A DNA stretch of 16,929 nucleotides from Phycisphaerales bacterium UBA3190 (GCA_002364005.1 DEXG01000025.1:1-16929), one strand, 5' to 3'. Shown: positions 1-6,471, counted from the stretch's first letter. The notes: generated from the letters alone by a model not told the origin. Made by a program: numbers and translations.

Positions 1-43
1 CCCGCAAGCGCGGGGGAGGAGAGGTGCTGTGTTGGGTAGGTGA

Positions 44-73
44 GACTGCGCCGCTGCGCGGTGAGTCGTGGCA
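44..73. repeat. Small hairpin repeat, type ii (degenerate)
   Basis: A stem-loop: GACT (44-47) pairs with AGTC (64-67), and an inner arm at 49-54 pairs with 58-63 (one G-T pair). The G at 48 is bulged. The copy at 3357-3392 has a bulged G at the same place. The 3' flank reads GTGGCAGC, a decayed form of the GTGGCACCC that ends other copies. It lies next to a type i copy at 95-128. Confidence 0.5.
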
Positions 74-94
74 GCTGGCGCGGTGTGGTGGGAA

Positions 95-128
95 CCTGCT
101 TTGCTCTTTGGGTTAAAGCAGGGCACCC
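95..128. repeat. Small hairpin repeat, type i, ending GGCACCC
   Basis: CCTGCTTT (95-102) pairs with AAAGCAGG (115-122), followed by the shared tail GGCACCC (122-128). It is nearly the same as the copy at 1039-1072. The sequence just before it (GGTGGGAA) also resembles the flank of the copy at 1127-1157, so the repeat unit may be longer than the hairpin. The loop is not followed by a T tract, so it does not look like an intrinsic terminator. Confidence 0.65.
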
Positions 129-134
129 GGCTAC

Positions 135-776
135 TCATTTTGTGATGATATCAAGGCAGGTTTGGAGAGTGCCTTGGGGGTGTAGGTACGGAGTGGAGGT
201 GTACTTTGATCGTAGGAGTGTGATGAATGTATCGAGCTCGCGATGCAAGTTGAGCTTGTGGAGCAGGTAGCCGATGGCGGCGAGTTGGAGTGTGTCGACG
301 GCTCGGTATTGGTTTGGGCTGTGCGTTCTTGAGGGATCGATCGGGCAGCGCGAGATGAGGGCGAGCATCGCGGGTTCGGTGCGGTATGCATCGATGATGT
401 TGGTCCAGCGGTCTGCGGTGTGACGAGCGATCTCGTGGGCGGCGGTGATGCAGGACTGCTCGTCCGTGAGTTCCCATGCGGGTGTAGTGGTTGGGATGCG
501 TGCGTGGATGAGGCAGGAGGTGGCGACATAGCGAGATTTGTAGGTGTCCGGGTGGTAGAGCATGCCGTCGAGGTAAGTGGAGCGGAGGGCAATCTCGACG
601 AAGCGGCGGGTGGTGTCGGCGGTGGAGTATTTACAGGGGGAGAAGCCGAGGTATGCGAAGGACTGCTCATCCTCGTTGACAAGGCGGTTGTCTCTGGAGG
701 AGAGGGGGATGCCGCGGACTTCGAGCAGTGGGCGGAGTGTGTCGAGAACAAGTTTGCAGCGGGCGCGGGCATCCAT
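135..776 (-). CDS. Hypothetical protein
   Basis: A 213-residue protein I do not recognise. The ATG is at 776 and no clear Shine-Dalgarno sequence precedes it. I prefer this frame over the overlapping longer one on the same strand because its composition is protein-like, mixing helix-forming and hydrophobic stretches (for example the region around residues 160-190, with AAIGYLLHKL). The longer frame is almost only Pro, Ser, Thr and Arg. No signal peptide, membrane segment or known motif is visible; it is probably a soluble, mostly helical protein. It stands alone between two clusters of hairpin repeats, with no partner gene in view. It could be a lineage-specific gene or the remnant of an accessory insertion. 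Confidence 0.6.
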   Translation of the reverse strand: MDARARCKLVLDTLRPLLEVRGIPLSSRDNRLVNEDEQSFAYLGFSPCKYSTADTTRRFVEIALRSTYLDGMLYHPDTYKSRYVATSCLIHARIPTTTPAWELTDEQSCITAAHEIARHTADRWTNIIDAYRTEPAMLALISRCPIDPSRTHSPNQYRAVDTLQLAAIGYLLHKLNLHRELDTFITLLRSKYTSTPYLHPQGTLQTCLDIITK

Positions 777-961
777 GAGGTGAGTTTAGAGGGTGGGAGA
801 TGGACATGCTGGAGCCGGGGACGGCAACTGCATGGCATTCGTCGGCGGGGCACACAAACTTGCATGTGGATTGTCGGCGGGGGTATTCGATGCAGGAGGT
901 GGTGGGGGATGATTCGGGAGGTGGTGGGGGGGCGTGTGTGAATCAGGCCGTTGCACTTCGT

Positions 962-993
962 CCTCCTTCGCTCTTCGAGTCGAAGGAGGGCAC
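962..993. repeat. Small hairpin repeat, variant stem, ending GGCAC
   Basis: CCTCCTTCG (962-970) pairs perfectly with CGAAGGAGG (981-989). The 10-base loop itself contains CTC/GAG. The tail GGCAC follows at 989-993. The stem sequence differs from the other copies, but the layout (stem ending in GG, then CAC) is the same. Confidence 0.5.
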
Positions 994-1038
994 AGTTGGG
1001 GGTAAGGAGCGGGTAGGTGAGGAAGGTTGGGTTTGGGG

Positions 1039-1072
1039 CCTGCTTTGCCCTTCGGGTCAAAGCAGGGCACCC
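1039..1072. repeat. Small hairpin repeat, type i, ending GGCACCC
   Basis: CCTGCTTTG (1039-1047) pairs with CAAAGCAGG (1058-1066). The loop contains CCC/GGG around TTC, which can extend the stem. GGCACCC follows at 1066-1072. It closely matches the copy at 95-128 and is fused directly to a partial type ii copy at 1071-1089. Confidence 0.65.
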
Positions 1073-1089
1073 GGCGAGTCGTGGCACCC
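1071..1089. repeat. Partial hairpin repeat, type ii 3' half
   Basis: This segment matches the 3' arm and tail of the full copy at 3374-3392 at 17 of 19 positions (GGCGAGTCGTGGCACCC here, GGCGAGTAGTGGCACCC there). The 5' arm is missing; a type i copy takes its place. Types i and ii also sit together at 44-128. Confidence 0.5.
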
Positions 1090-1126
1090 GGATTGGTAGA
1101 TGGACAGGGGCCGGTGGTGGGAAGAA

Positions 1127-1157
1127 CCTGCTTAAGCTGCGCGTAAGCAGGGCACCC
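1127..1157. repeat. Small hairpin repeat, type i, ending GGCACCC
   Basis: CCTGCTTA (1127-1134) pairs with TAAGCAGG (1144-1151), then GGCACCC (1151-1157). The loop differs from the other copies. The stem change T to A on the left arm is matched by A to T on the right arm, so pairing is kept. This suggests the structure matters. Confidence 0.6.
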
Positions 1158-1189
1158 TGCAAAGCCTAGTCTTTGGCTCAACATAACCA

Positions 1190-2071
1190 CTAGGGATGAA
1201 TTGTAATCGATATTTTATCCGCTAATGAATCATTGAGTAATTCGGGCATGTTTTGTTCATACCAGGCTCGGTATTCTTGGACAGTATTCGGAGATACGGC
1301 TCCTAAATAGGTTTCCACTGCGGAATGCAAGGCCATGCAAGCGGTTTTGCATAGGTAGGGAAGCTTTTCAGCCCACCGTATCGGCTTTGTGATCGGAGAG
1401 CCATCGGAAAGTGACGTTACGCCATTGATACCATCCCCAGCGTGTATTGCGGACGATCCGATTTTGTATAAGATGTAAACATACTCAAGTCCAATGTGGG
1501 TAGACAAATCTCTGAGATTCTCTGGCCCATCGTACATGCTGTACCAATGTAGAGATTTTCGTGGCTTTTTGGCTTTCTTTCGCTTCGAGTATTCAGACGC
1601 AATTTCCGAAAATTCATCGCGACGAAGTTGGTCATTGATTTCGGTAAGCATTGATCCAAACCTCGCTTTATCTGTCAAAGACAAAACCGAAGCTAATGCC
1701 TTACCTTCAGATGCTTCGCGAAGAAGTTTTTCTTGCTCCTTGAAAAAGCAATATCGATAGGCCATTACTTTGTCGCCAATAGCCTGAGTATCACTTACTA
1801 GATATTTGAGTTGGAACATTGATTCAATCAATGGCCTGTGAAGCAACGACGCCTGCTCACCAGATCCTGTTGCTATGCATTGCGAAATTCCATCAGCTCG
1901 AACAATCGCACCGCGATACATTAGTCGAATTAAGGAGTTGCCGAGGTCTCCCAGTCCGGAAGTGGGTGATACTGAGACATAAGTTAGCGCATGATGGCAA
2001 AGTCTAGAAAGAATGTCTGCAATTGCTGAGAATGATTCTATATCGCTTTCAGTATATGTGTCGTCATGCAT
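1190..2071 (-). CDS. DUF5677-like protein, AT-rich, probably acquired
   Basis: A soluble, mostly helical protein of 293 residues (ATG at 2071; a TTG one codon earlier at 2074 is also possible). The pattern of an arginine/glutamate helix near residue 80 (HRPLIESMFQLKYLV), a basic linker (about 163-173) and a late SSAIHAGD motif (about 207-214) reminds me of the DUF5677 family, whose function is unknown; this match is from memory and uncertain. The start lies 6 bases after the top6A stop, with a GGGGTGAT stretch as a possible ribosome site, so translation is probably coupled to top6A. Two 60-base lines sampled in this gene are about 43% GC, well below its neighbours, and the codon choice differs. 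This suggests horizontal transfer into the 3' end of the topoisomerase unit. Confidence 0.65.
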   Translation of the reverse strand: MHDDTYTESDIESFSAIADILSRLCHHALTYVSVSPTSGLGDLGNSLIRLMYRGAIVRADGISQCIATGSGEQASLLHRPLIESMFQLKYLVSDTQAIGDKVMAYRYCFFKEQEKLLREASEGKALASVLSLTDKARFGSMLTEINDQLRRDEFSEIASEYSKRKKAKKPRKSLHWYSMYDGPENLRDLSTHIGLEYVYILYKIGSSAIHAGDGINGVTSLSDGSPITKPIRWAEKLPYLCKTACMALHSAVETYLGAVSPNTVQEYRAWYEQNMPELLNDSLADKISITIHP

Positions 2072-2077
2072 CAAGGA

Positions 2078-3319
2078 TCACCCCAACCAGTCCTTCGCTT
2101 TGAGCCTCGCCGGGACATATTCCTCGGTCACATAGGAGATGTCCTTGGTGATGAGGGATTCTACTTCCATCTTAAAGCCGTTGGAGAGCATTTTTTTGAT
2201 TTCCTTCTGCCACTGTTTGTTCTTTTCGAACCAGGGGTAGGAGGCGATTTGTTTGGCTCGGGTGATGTCGCGGTCGTTGAGGCCGATTTTGACATCGTCG
2301 GAGAGGTCGCAGCGGTCGTAGTCGAGGGAGCGGATGCCCATGAACTTGGCGTCGGGGATGGCGAGGCGGGAGGATTCGAAGGCGAGGGAGATGGAGCCCT
2401 GTTTGATGACGCTGTAGATGTAGTGTCCCCAGGGGTCGCAGTCGAGGAGGCAGTAGACGGGGAGTTTGAACTCCTTGTTGAGGCGGTGGAGCATGCGGCG
2501 GACGCCGCGGGTTGGTTGGCCTGAGCCCTCGGTGAGGATGCAGTTGTGCTTTTCCCAGAATCGGTCTTCGTTGAATCGTTGCCAGACGGTGTCTTTTTCG
2601 ACATGGAGGATGAACTTGGCGTCGACATTCTTGAACTGGATGATATCGGGCTCGCAGATTGAGGGGATGGCGTAGCCGCCGGAGCCCATTTTTCGGCAGT
2701 TGATCTCGTCTCCGTTGTCGACGACGGTGATGTTGCCGACCATGGTGCCGCGCTTTTTGGCGAAGATGTGTAGTTCTTCGCGGAGCGATCCGAGGGAGAC
2801 TTCGAGGTCTTCGAGGATGCCGTCGGATTCGGTCTGGTCGTCGAAGGTTTTTTCTTTTGTGCCTTCGATGGTGTGGAGTGACTTGTAGAACATCCCGCGG
2901 AGGGAGAGTGTTTTGTCGGCGTCGAGGAGTTCGTCGACGGATTTGGAGTGCAGGAGTGTCTGCATGAACTTTCGGGCCTGGCCGAGGTTGAAGAGCTGAC
3001 GGGTGCCGACGGAGTCGCCCATCTCGAGGATGCCCTTCTTTGCGTTCCAGTTGGTGTTGGATGCGGCGCGGACGGGGACATCCATCTCGGGCTCACGGCC
3101 TGCGAAGACGGAGTTGACGATGCCTTCGGCGAGGTTGGAGAGCTTTGCGGAGGTGTTTTTGTCACGCTCGGCGCGGGAGTGTGATTTGGTGCGCGCGGAG
3201 GTGGTGGACTTCTTGGAAGTCTTCTTCTTTGTGGTCTTTGAAGTGGGCGTGGTTTTCTTGGTCGTTGGTTTTTTGACGACCTTCTTCTTTACGACTTTTT
3301 TGGTGGTTTTTTTGGCCAT
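2078..3319 (-). CDS. top6A: DNA topoisomerase VI subunit A (Spo11-like)
   Basis: The DNA-cleaving subunit of the type IIB topoisomerase, which cuts both strands through a tyrosine and passes another duplex through the gap. It has 413 residues. Residues 1-45 are a lysine-rich tail (17 Lys in the first 40). The winged-helix (CAP-like) domain follows, with the catalytic Tyr145 in LRGMFYKS. The Toprim domain has Glu241 (HVEKD) and the acidic pair Asp293/Asp295 in LLDCDPWGHYIY, so all catalytic groups are present. Archaeal subunits are about 350-390 residues; the extra length is mainly the tail. The ATG at 3319 lacks a clear Shine-Dalgarno sequence. It follows top6B by 92 bases, a gap that contains a hairpin repeat, and runs almost directly into the next gene. 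Bacterial topoisomerase VI is known but uncommon. Confidence 0.93.
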   Translation of the reverse strand: MAKKTTKKVVKKKVVKKPTTKKTTPTSKTTKKKTSKKSTTSARTKSHSRAERDKNTSAKLSNLAEGIVNSVFAGREPEMDVPVRAASNTNWNAKKGILEMGDSVGTRQLFNLGQARKFMQTLLHSKSVDELLDADKTLSLRGMFYKSLHTIEGTKEKTFDDQTESDGILEDLEVSLGSLREELHIFAKKRGTMVGNITVVDNGDEINCRKMGSGGYAIPSICEPDIIQFKNVDAKFILHVEKDTVWQRFNEDRFWEKHNCILTEGSGQPTRGVRRMLHRLNKEFKLPVYCLLDCDPWGHYIYSVIKQGSISLAFESSRLAIPDAKFMGIRSLDYDRCDLSDDVKIGLNDRDITRAKQIASYPWFEKNKQWQKEIKKMLSNGFKMEVESLITKDISYVTEEYVPARLKAKDWLG

Positions 3320-3356
3320 GGGCTGGGCTTTCGAGATGATGTTGTGTTCCGGGGAA

Positions 3357-3392
3357 CACTACTGCGCCGCGATGCGGCGAGTAGTGGCACCC
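3357..3392. repeat. Small hairpin repeat, type ii, between top6B and top6A
   Basis: CACTACT (3357-3363) pairs with AGTAGTG (3380-3386). CGCCGC (3365-3370) pairs with GCGGCG (3374-3379) around a GAT loop, with G3364 bulged. The tail GGCACCC ends the unit (3386-3392). It is the best-preserved type ii copy, 13 base pairs long, and lies in the 92-base gap inside the topoisomerase VI operon, where it could affect the ratio of the two subunits. Confidence 0.65.
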
Positions 3393-3411
3393 TGCGATTG
3401 GGGGTGCCGGA

Positions 3412-5340
3412 TCAGTTGAAGAGGCCGGTGGCGGTCTTCTTTGAGGTCTTCTTGGTGGTGCGTTTCTTCTTCGAGGTCTTCTTCGTGACGCGTTTCTTTT
3501 TGGTGACCGGTTTAGTTTCGGAGATGGTTGCGTCTCCGTCCGGGGTTGCGTCGTCGGCGGTGGTGGAGTCGAGGATGATGACATCGTCGGCTTTGGCGAG
3601 GCGGCCGTGGTCGTCCTTGACGAAGTTGCCCTCGTCGTCGAGTTGGGCGTCGGCGATCTCGGTGCGGGCTTTGGCCTGCTCGAGGAGGGCGTCGTAGATC
3701 TTCTGGGTGTCGGCACCGGTGAGGTGGTTGCAGCACTTGGAGATCTCGCCGATGTAGCGTTCGAAGACATCGCGCTTTTGGGCGTCGCGTTTCATGCGTT
3801 GGCGGCGGCGGATGTATTGGCCGAGTTTGCGGCCGCACTCCTGGAGGGCGAGCTGCATTTCCTTGCGGATCTCGTCGTAGTCGGCGATGGCTTCTTTGGA
3901 TTCGCTGGTGAAGGGGACCCAGACGGAGGCCATGTGGATCATGACGACGAGTGGGCCGACGGGGGCGCCGCCTCGGGGCTGCTGCATGCCGTAGTTTTTC
4001 CAGCTTGTTTCGACGACGGACTTGTATGCCGAGCAGGCGGACTGCTGGTAGAGGAGGGGTACGCGGTTGGCGTAGCGGATGACGCGGGCCTGTTGGTCGC
4101 CGGGGAGGTCGCCTCCGAACGCGATGGCGGCTTCGATCTGGAAGGGGTTGCCGCGGTAGACGGAGGGCTTGCGTGTTGAGGCGGTGTAGAACTCGGCCTT
4201 GACGCCTTTGAGGAGGCCGGCGAGCATGGTTTTGACGCCGATGGGGCTGAGGCAGTCGGTGGGGGGGGCGCGGAGTTTGGACTCCTGGAGTGCCTTGTAG
4301 ATCTTCTCGGCGTCGTGTGAGTCGAGTGAGCTGACCCATGTGCCGCCGGAGAATGATTTGGACTTGGTGGATGCCTCTTTGGTGACGGCCGAGACGATGC
4401 TTGGCGGTACGCGGCAGAACTCGTTTTTGAAGAAGCCGGTGAGTTGCTTCTCGTTTGTCTGTTTGAGCTTGGTGAGGAAGGTGCCGAGTTCGACGCCGTA
4501 GGGGTGGGGCTTGATCTCTTCGGTTTCGGGCGGGAGTTCGTCGACGGTGCGTGGGTAGACGATGCGGTCGGAGAACTCCTGGGTGCGGACGATGCCCTGC
4601 TCGTCGGCGGTGAGGTTCTGCTCGGATTCGGCGAGGTCGGGGTTCTCGTTAGCCTTGTCCGGGGGGATGAAGGTGATGGAGCAGTGGGGGTTGGAGATGG
4701 CGGTTTGTTCGAGGTAGGTCTCGACGGAGCCCTTGCCTCGGAAGAACTTGGCTTCCATCTCGATGGAGACGCGGGTGCCGGTGCCTTCGGGGAAGTCCTG
4801 GGTTTCCTCGTCGACGGTGACTTCTGGCTTGTTCTTGGTGGTGTCCATCGCCAGTTCGAGGTGATGTGCTGGCTTGTTCTTGTGGGGGCGTGTGGTGATG
4901 ACCATGGGCTTGCCGGTGGTCATCAGGCCGTACATGCCTGCGGCGGAGATGCCGATGCCCTGTTGTCCTCGGGACATTTTGAGTCGGTGGAACTTTGAGC
5001 CGTAGAGGAGGCGGCCGAAGATGTTCTCGACCTGCTTGCGGACGATGCCTGGTCCATTGTCGGTGATGGTGACGCGGTAGCGTCCGGGTTTGGAGACCGA
5101 GGGTGGGGGGGTGACCTCTTCGATCTTGACTTCGATATCGGGGAGGATCGAGGCCTCTTCGCACGCGTCGAGTGCGTTGTCGACGGCTTCCTTGACGGTG
5201 GTCAGGAGTGCCTTGCGTGGGTTGTCGAACCCGAGCAGGTGTCGGTTTTTGGCGAAGAACTCGGAAACGGAGATGTCGCGCTGCTTTGTCGCCATGGTTT
5301 CGGCGTTTGCACGGGCGCGAGAAGATTTGGCTTTGGCCAT
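3412..5340 (-). CDS. top6B: DNA topoisomerase VI subunit B (GHKL ATPase)
   Basis: The ATP-driven gate subunit, which dimerises on ATP binding and drives strand passage with subunit A. It has 642 residues from the ATG at 5340. This start is preferred over a GTG three codons upstream because AAGGAGG sits 9 bases before the ATG but directly abuts the GTG. The GHKL fold shows the N box (Glu51, Asn55 in KEAVDNALDA), DNGPGI (94-99) and the glycine-rich lid RGQQGIGISAAG (124-135). A helix-two-turn-helix region (about 280-310) and the transducer domain (about 365-510) follow; the transducer has FTSESKEAIA, in which Lys482 is the likely switch lysine. Residues 610-635 form a basic tail with 13 Lys and 2 Arg, including KKTSKK repeats. 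Archaeal homologues are about 530 residues. First gene of the unit. Confidence 0.94.
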   Translation of the reverse strand: MAKAKSSRARANAETMATKQRDISVSEFFAKNRHLLGFDNPRKALLTTVKEAVDNALDACEEASILPDIEVKIEEVTPPPSVSKPGRYRVTITDNGPGIVRKQVENIFGRLLYGSKFHRLKMSRGQQGIGISAAGMYGLMTTGKPMVITTRPHKNKPAHHLELAMDTTKNKPEVTVDEETQDFPEGTGTRVSIEMEAKFFRGKGSVETYLEQTAISNPHCSITFIPPDKANENPDLAESEQNLTADEQGIVRTQEFSDRIVYPRTVDELPPETEEIKPHPYGVELGTFLTKLKQTNEKQLTGFFKNEFCRVPPSIVSAVTKEASTKSKSFSGGTWVSSLDSHDAEKIYKALQESKLRAPPTDCLSPIGVKTMLAGLLKGVKAEFYTASTRKPSVYRGNPFQIEAAIAFGGDLPGDQQARVIRYANRVPLLYQQSACSAYKSVVETSWKNYGMQQPRGGAPVGPLVVMIHMASVWVPFTSESKEAIADYDEIRKEMQLALQECGRKLGQYIRRRQRMKRDAQKRDVFERYIGEISKCCNHLTGADTQKIYDALLEQAKARTEIADAQLDDEGNFVKDDHGRLAKADDVIILDSTTADDATPDGDATISETKPVTKKKRVTKKTSKKKRTTKKTSKKTATGLFN

Positions 5341-5344
5341 AGCG

Positions 5345-5362
5345 ACCACCCTCCTTGGTGGT
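5345..5362 (-). promoter_or_regulatory. Hairpin presenting the top6B ribosome-binding site
   Basis: In the top6B message ACCACC, AAGGAG and GGTGGT follow each other, giving a perfect 6-base-pair stem whose loop is the Shine-Dalgarno sequence. The ATG starts 4 bases after the stem. This could tune or control initiation. A further perfect 7-base-pair inverted repeat (ATCCTGA/TCAGGAT, 5388-5394 and 5403-5409) lies upstream in the same leader. Structure is seen in the sequence; function is inferred. Confidence 0.45.
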
Positions 5363-5387
5363 AAATAAGAGCCCTTTGCGGGGCAGA

Positions 5388-5409
5388 ATCCTGATCTTGA
5401 GGTCAGGAT
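5388..5409. repeat. Inverted repeat upstream of top6B
   Basis: ATCCTGA (5388-5394) and TCAGGAT (5403-5409) are perfect inverted copies around an 8-base centre. It is about 50 bases upstream of the top6B start. It could be an operator for a dimeric regulator or a leader hairpin; no T tract follows on the minus strand, so a terminator is unlikely. Confidence 0.35.
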
Positions 5410-5590
5410 AGCACGAACCCCCGCTGTGCGTGTTGTGTGTGGGTGTTGAAATTCGGTTGTGGGGGTCGAATTGTGCCCAGTTCTTCACGCAATTCGCATG
5501 ATTTGATGTGTGACTTGGTGGGGGGGAAACTGTATGATTTATGGTGTCTCTGGGTTTGGGTCCACCATTCCCCGGTCACACGAGGAGACG

Positions 5591-5613
5591 GCACACCGTG
5601 TGTTTCGGTGTGC
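5591..5613 (+). other. Leader hairpin of the PTPGA-tail protein gene
   Basis: GCACACCG (5591-5598) pairs perfectly with CGGTGTGC (5606-5613) around a 7-base loop, 31 bases before the start codon at 5645. No T tract follows, so it is not a simple terminator. It could stabilise the message or regulate translation. A TATGAT at 5533-5538 is a possible -10 box for this gene, but no matching -35 is evident. The rest of 5350-5644 shows no gene. Confidence 0.4.
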
Positions 5614-5644
5614 ATGGGATGAGAGAACAGATCTGGAGATCAAG

Positions 5645-6373
5645 ATGAAGAATGCAATCACTATCGGTGCCATTGCCGCGATCAGCGGTTCGGCCTTTGC
5701 GGGCGTTTTGACCGAGCTGGCGAGCACGAGCTTTGAGAACGGCTTTGTTGGCGATCAGTATGTTGATACCGGTGATGCAAGCATGGATCACGGCCTCGTG
5801 AACAATGCTGGGCAGTCGTGGGTGAACTTTGTGAACGACGGTGTTGAGGTTGGCTTCAGCGCTTACTACCGCAACACCCGTGGTGATGTCGGCCTGACCG
5901 ACGGCGATTTCGTTGGTTTCACCAACTTCACCGGCGAGGTCGGCAGCTTCACTGACGGCGTGCAGGGCTACGAGATGCAGGACGCCGACGGCCTAATGGG
6001 ACTCCAGTTTGATACCATCGGCTCGACCAGCTACCAGAACATTACCATGGACGTGTTCATCCAGGAAACCGGCTGGGAGAGCGACGACAGCATCCGTATT
6101 TGGGCTGTTGTTGACGGTGGCCTCGAGATCGACCTGCTCAACACCATCGGCAGCGACATCGATGACCTGGTCATCGAGGGCAGCTGGTTGGATCTCACGG
6201 CTGATCTCAGCGGCATGACCGAGGCAACCCTGTTCGTCGAGCTGGACTCGAACTCGGGCAGCGAGTCGATCTACATCGACAATATTGTCTGGAACGGTGC
6301 GATCCCAACTCCCGGTGCTGCTTCGCTGCTGGCATTCGGTGGCCTCGTCGCTTCGCGTCGTCGTCGCGCCTGA
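5645..6373 (+). CDS. Secreted protein with PEP-CTERM-like (PTPGA) sorting tail
   Basis: A 242-residue exported protein. The ATG at 5645 is chosen because GGAG (5635-5638) precedes it at normal spacing and it begins a clean signal peptide (residues 1-19, hydrophobic core, likely cut after AFA); the frame is open further upstream without such features. The body is acidic and glycine-rich with beta-strand character and no cysteine, ending in SIYIDNIVWNG, common in jelly-roll domains. The last 24 residues are IPTPGA, a hydrophobic stretch and RRRR, laid out like PEP-CTERM sorting signals, which are cleaved by an exosortase-type enzyme in families where this is known. The coding sequence strongly prefers C-ending codons (AAC, ATC, GAC, GGC), unlike its neighbours, suggesting high expression. 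It has its own terminator. Function unknown. Confidence 0.85.
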   Translation: MKNAITIGAIAAISGSAFAGVLTELASTSFENGFVGDQYVDTGDASMDHGLVNNAGQSWVNFVNDGVEVGFSAYYRNTRGDVGLTDGDFVGFTNFTGEVGSFTDGVQGYEMQDADGLMGLQFDTIGSTSYQNITMDVFIQETGWESDDSIRIWAVVDGGLEIDLLNTIGSDIDDLVIEGSWLDLTADLSGMTEATLFVELDSNSGSESIYIDNIVWNGAIPTPGAASLLAFGGLVASRRRRA

Positions 6374-6423
6374 TCGCTTGGGTCCTTGTTGACCCGCGAT
6401 TCTGCACATGAACTATTGAAAAG

Positions 6424-6452
6424 CAGACGCCTCAGCGGGCGTCTGTTTTTTT
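6424..6452 (+). terminator. Intrinsic terminator after the PTPGA-tail gene
   Basis: CAGACGCC (6424-6431) pairs perfectly with GGCGTCTG (6438-6445) around a 6-base loop and is followed by seven T. A short A run precedes the stem, so it may also work weakly for the converging MATE gene, which ends at 6472. Confidence 0.9.
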
Positions 6453-6471
6453 GATTTGATCGGTGGGGGGG

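Larger units (their letters stand above)
777..1189. other. Non-coding, repeat-rich intergenic region
   Basis: About 410 bases without a credible gene, lying upstream of the hypothetical gene and downstream of the AT-rich gene (both minus strand). It holds four hairpin-repeat copies or fragments (962-993, 1039-1072, 1071-1089, 1127-1157) and a G-rich stretch in which GGAGGTGGTGGGGG occurs twice (895-908 and 917-930). GTCGGCGGGG also occurs twice (841-850 and 873-882). The frames open across it are compositional shadows. Confidence 0.7.

Noticed and set aside
1..14. Short hairpin CCCGC/GCGGG at the left edge
   Set aside because: Cut by the window edge, only 5 base pairs, no T tract and no shared tail; cannot be assigned.
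131..1162. 343-residue open frame on the minus strand overlapping the hypothetical gene
   Set aside because: Pro/Ser/Thr-rich low-complexity product running through the hairpin repeats; the other frame is more protein-like.
2161..3165. 334-residue frame overlapping top6A on the same strand
   Set aside because: Ser/Pro/Thr-only composition, a frame-shift shadow of top6A, which has all catalytic motifs.
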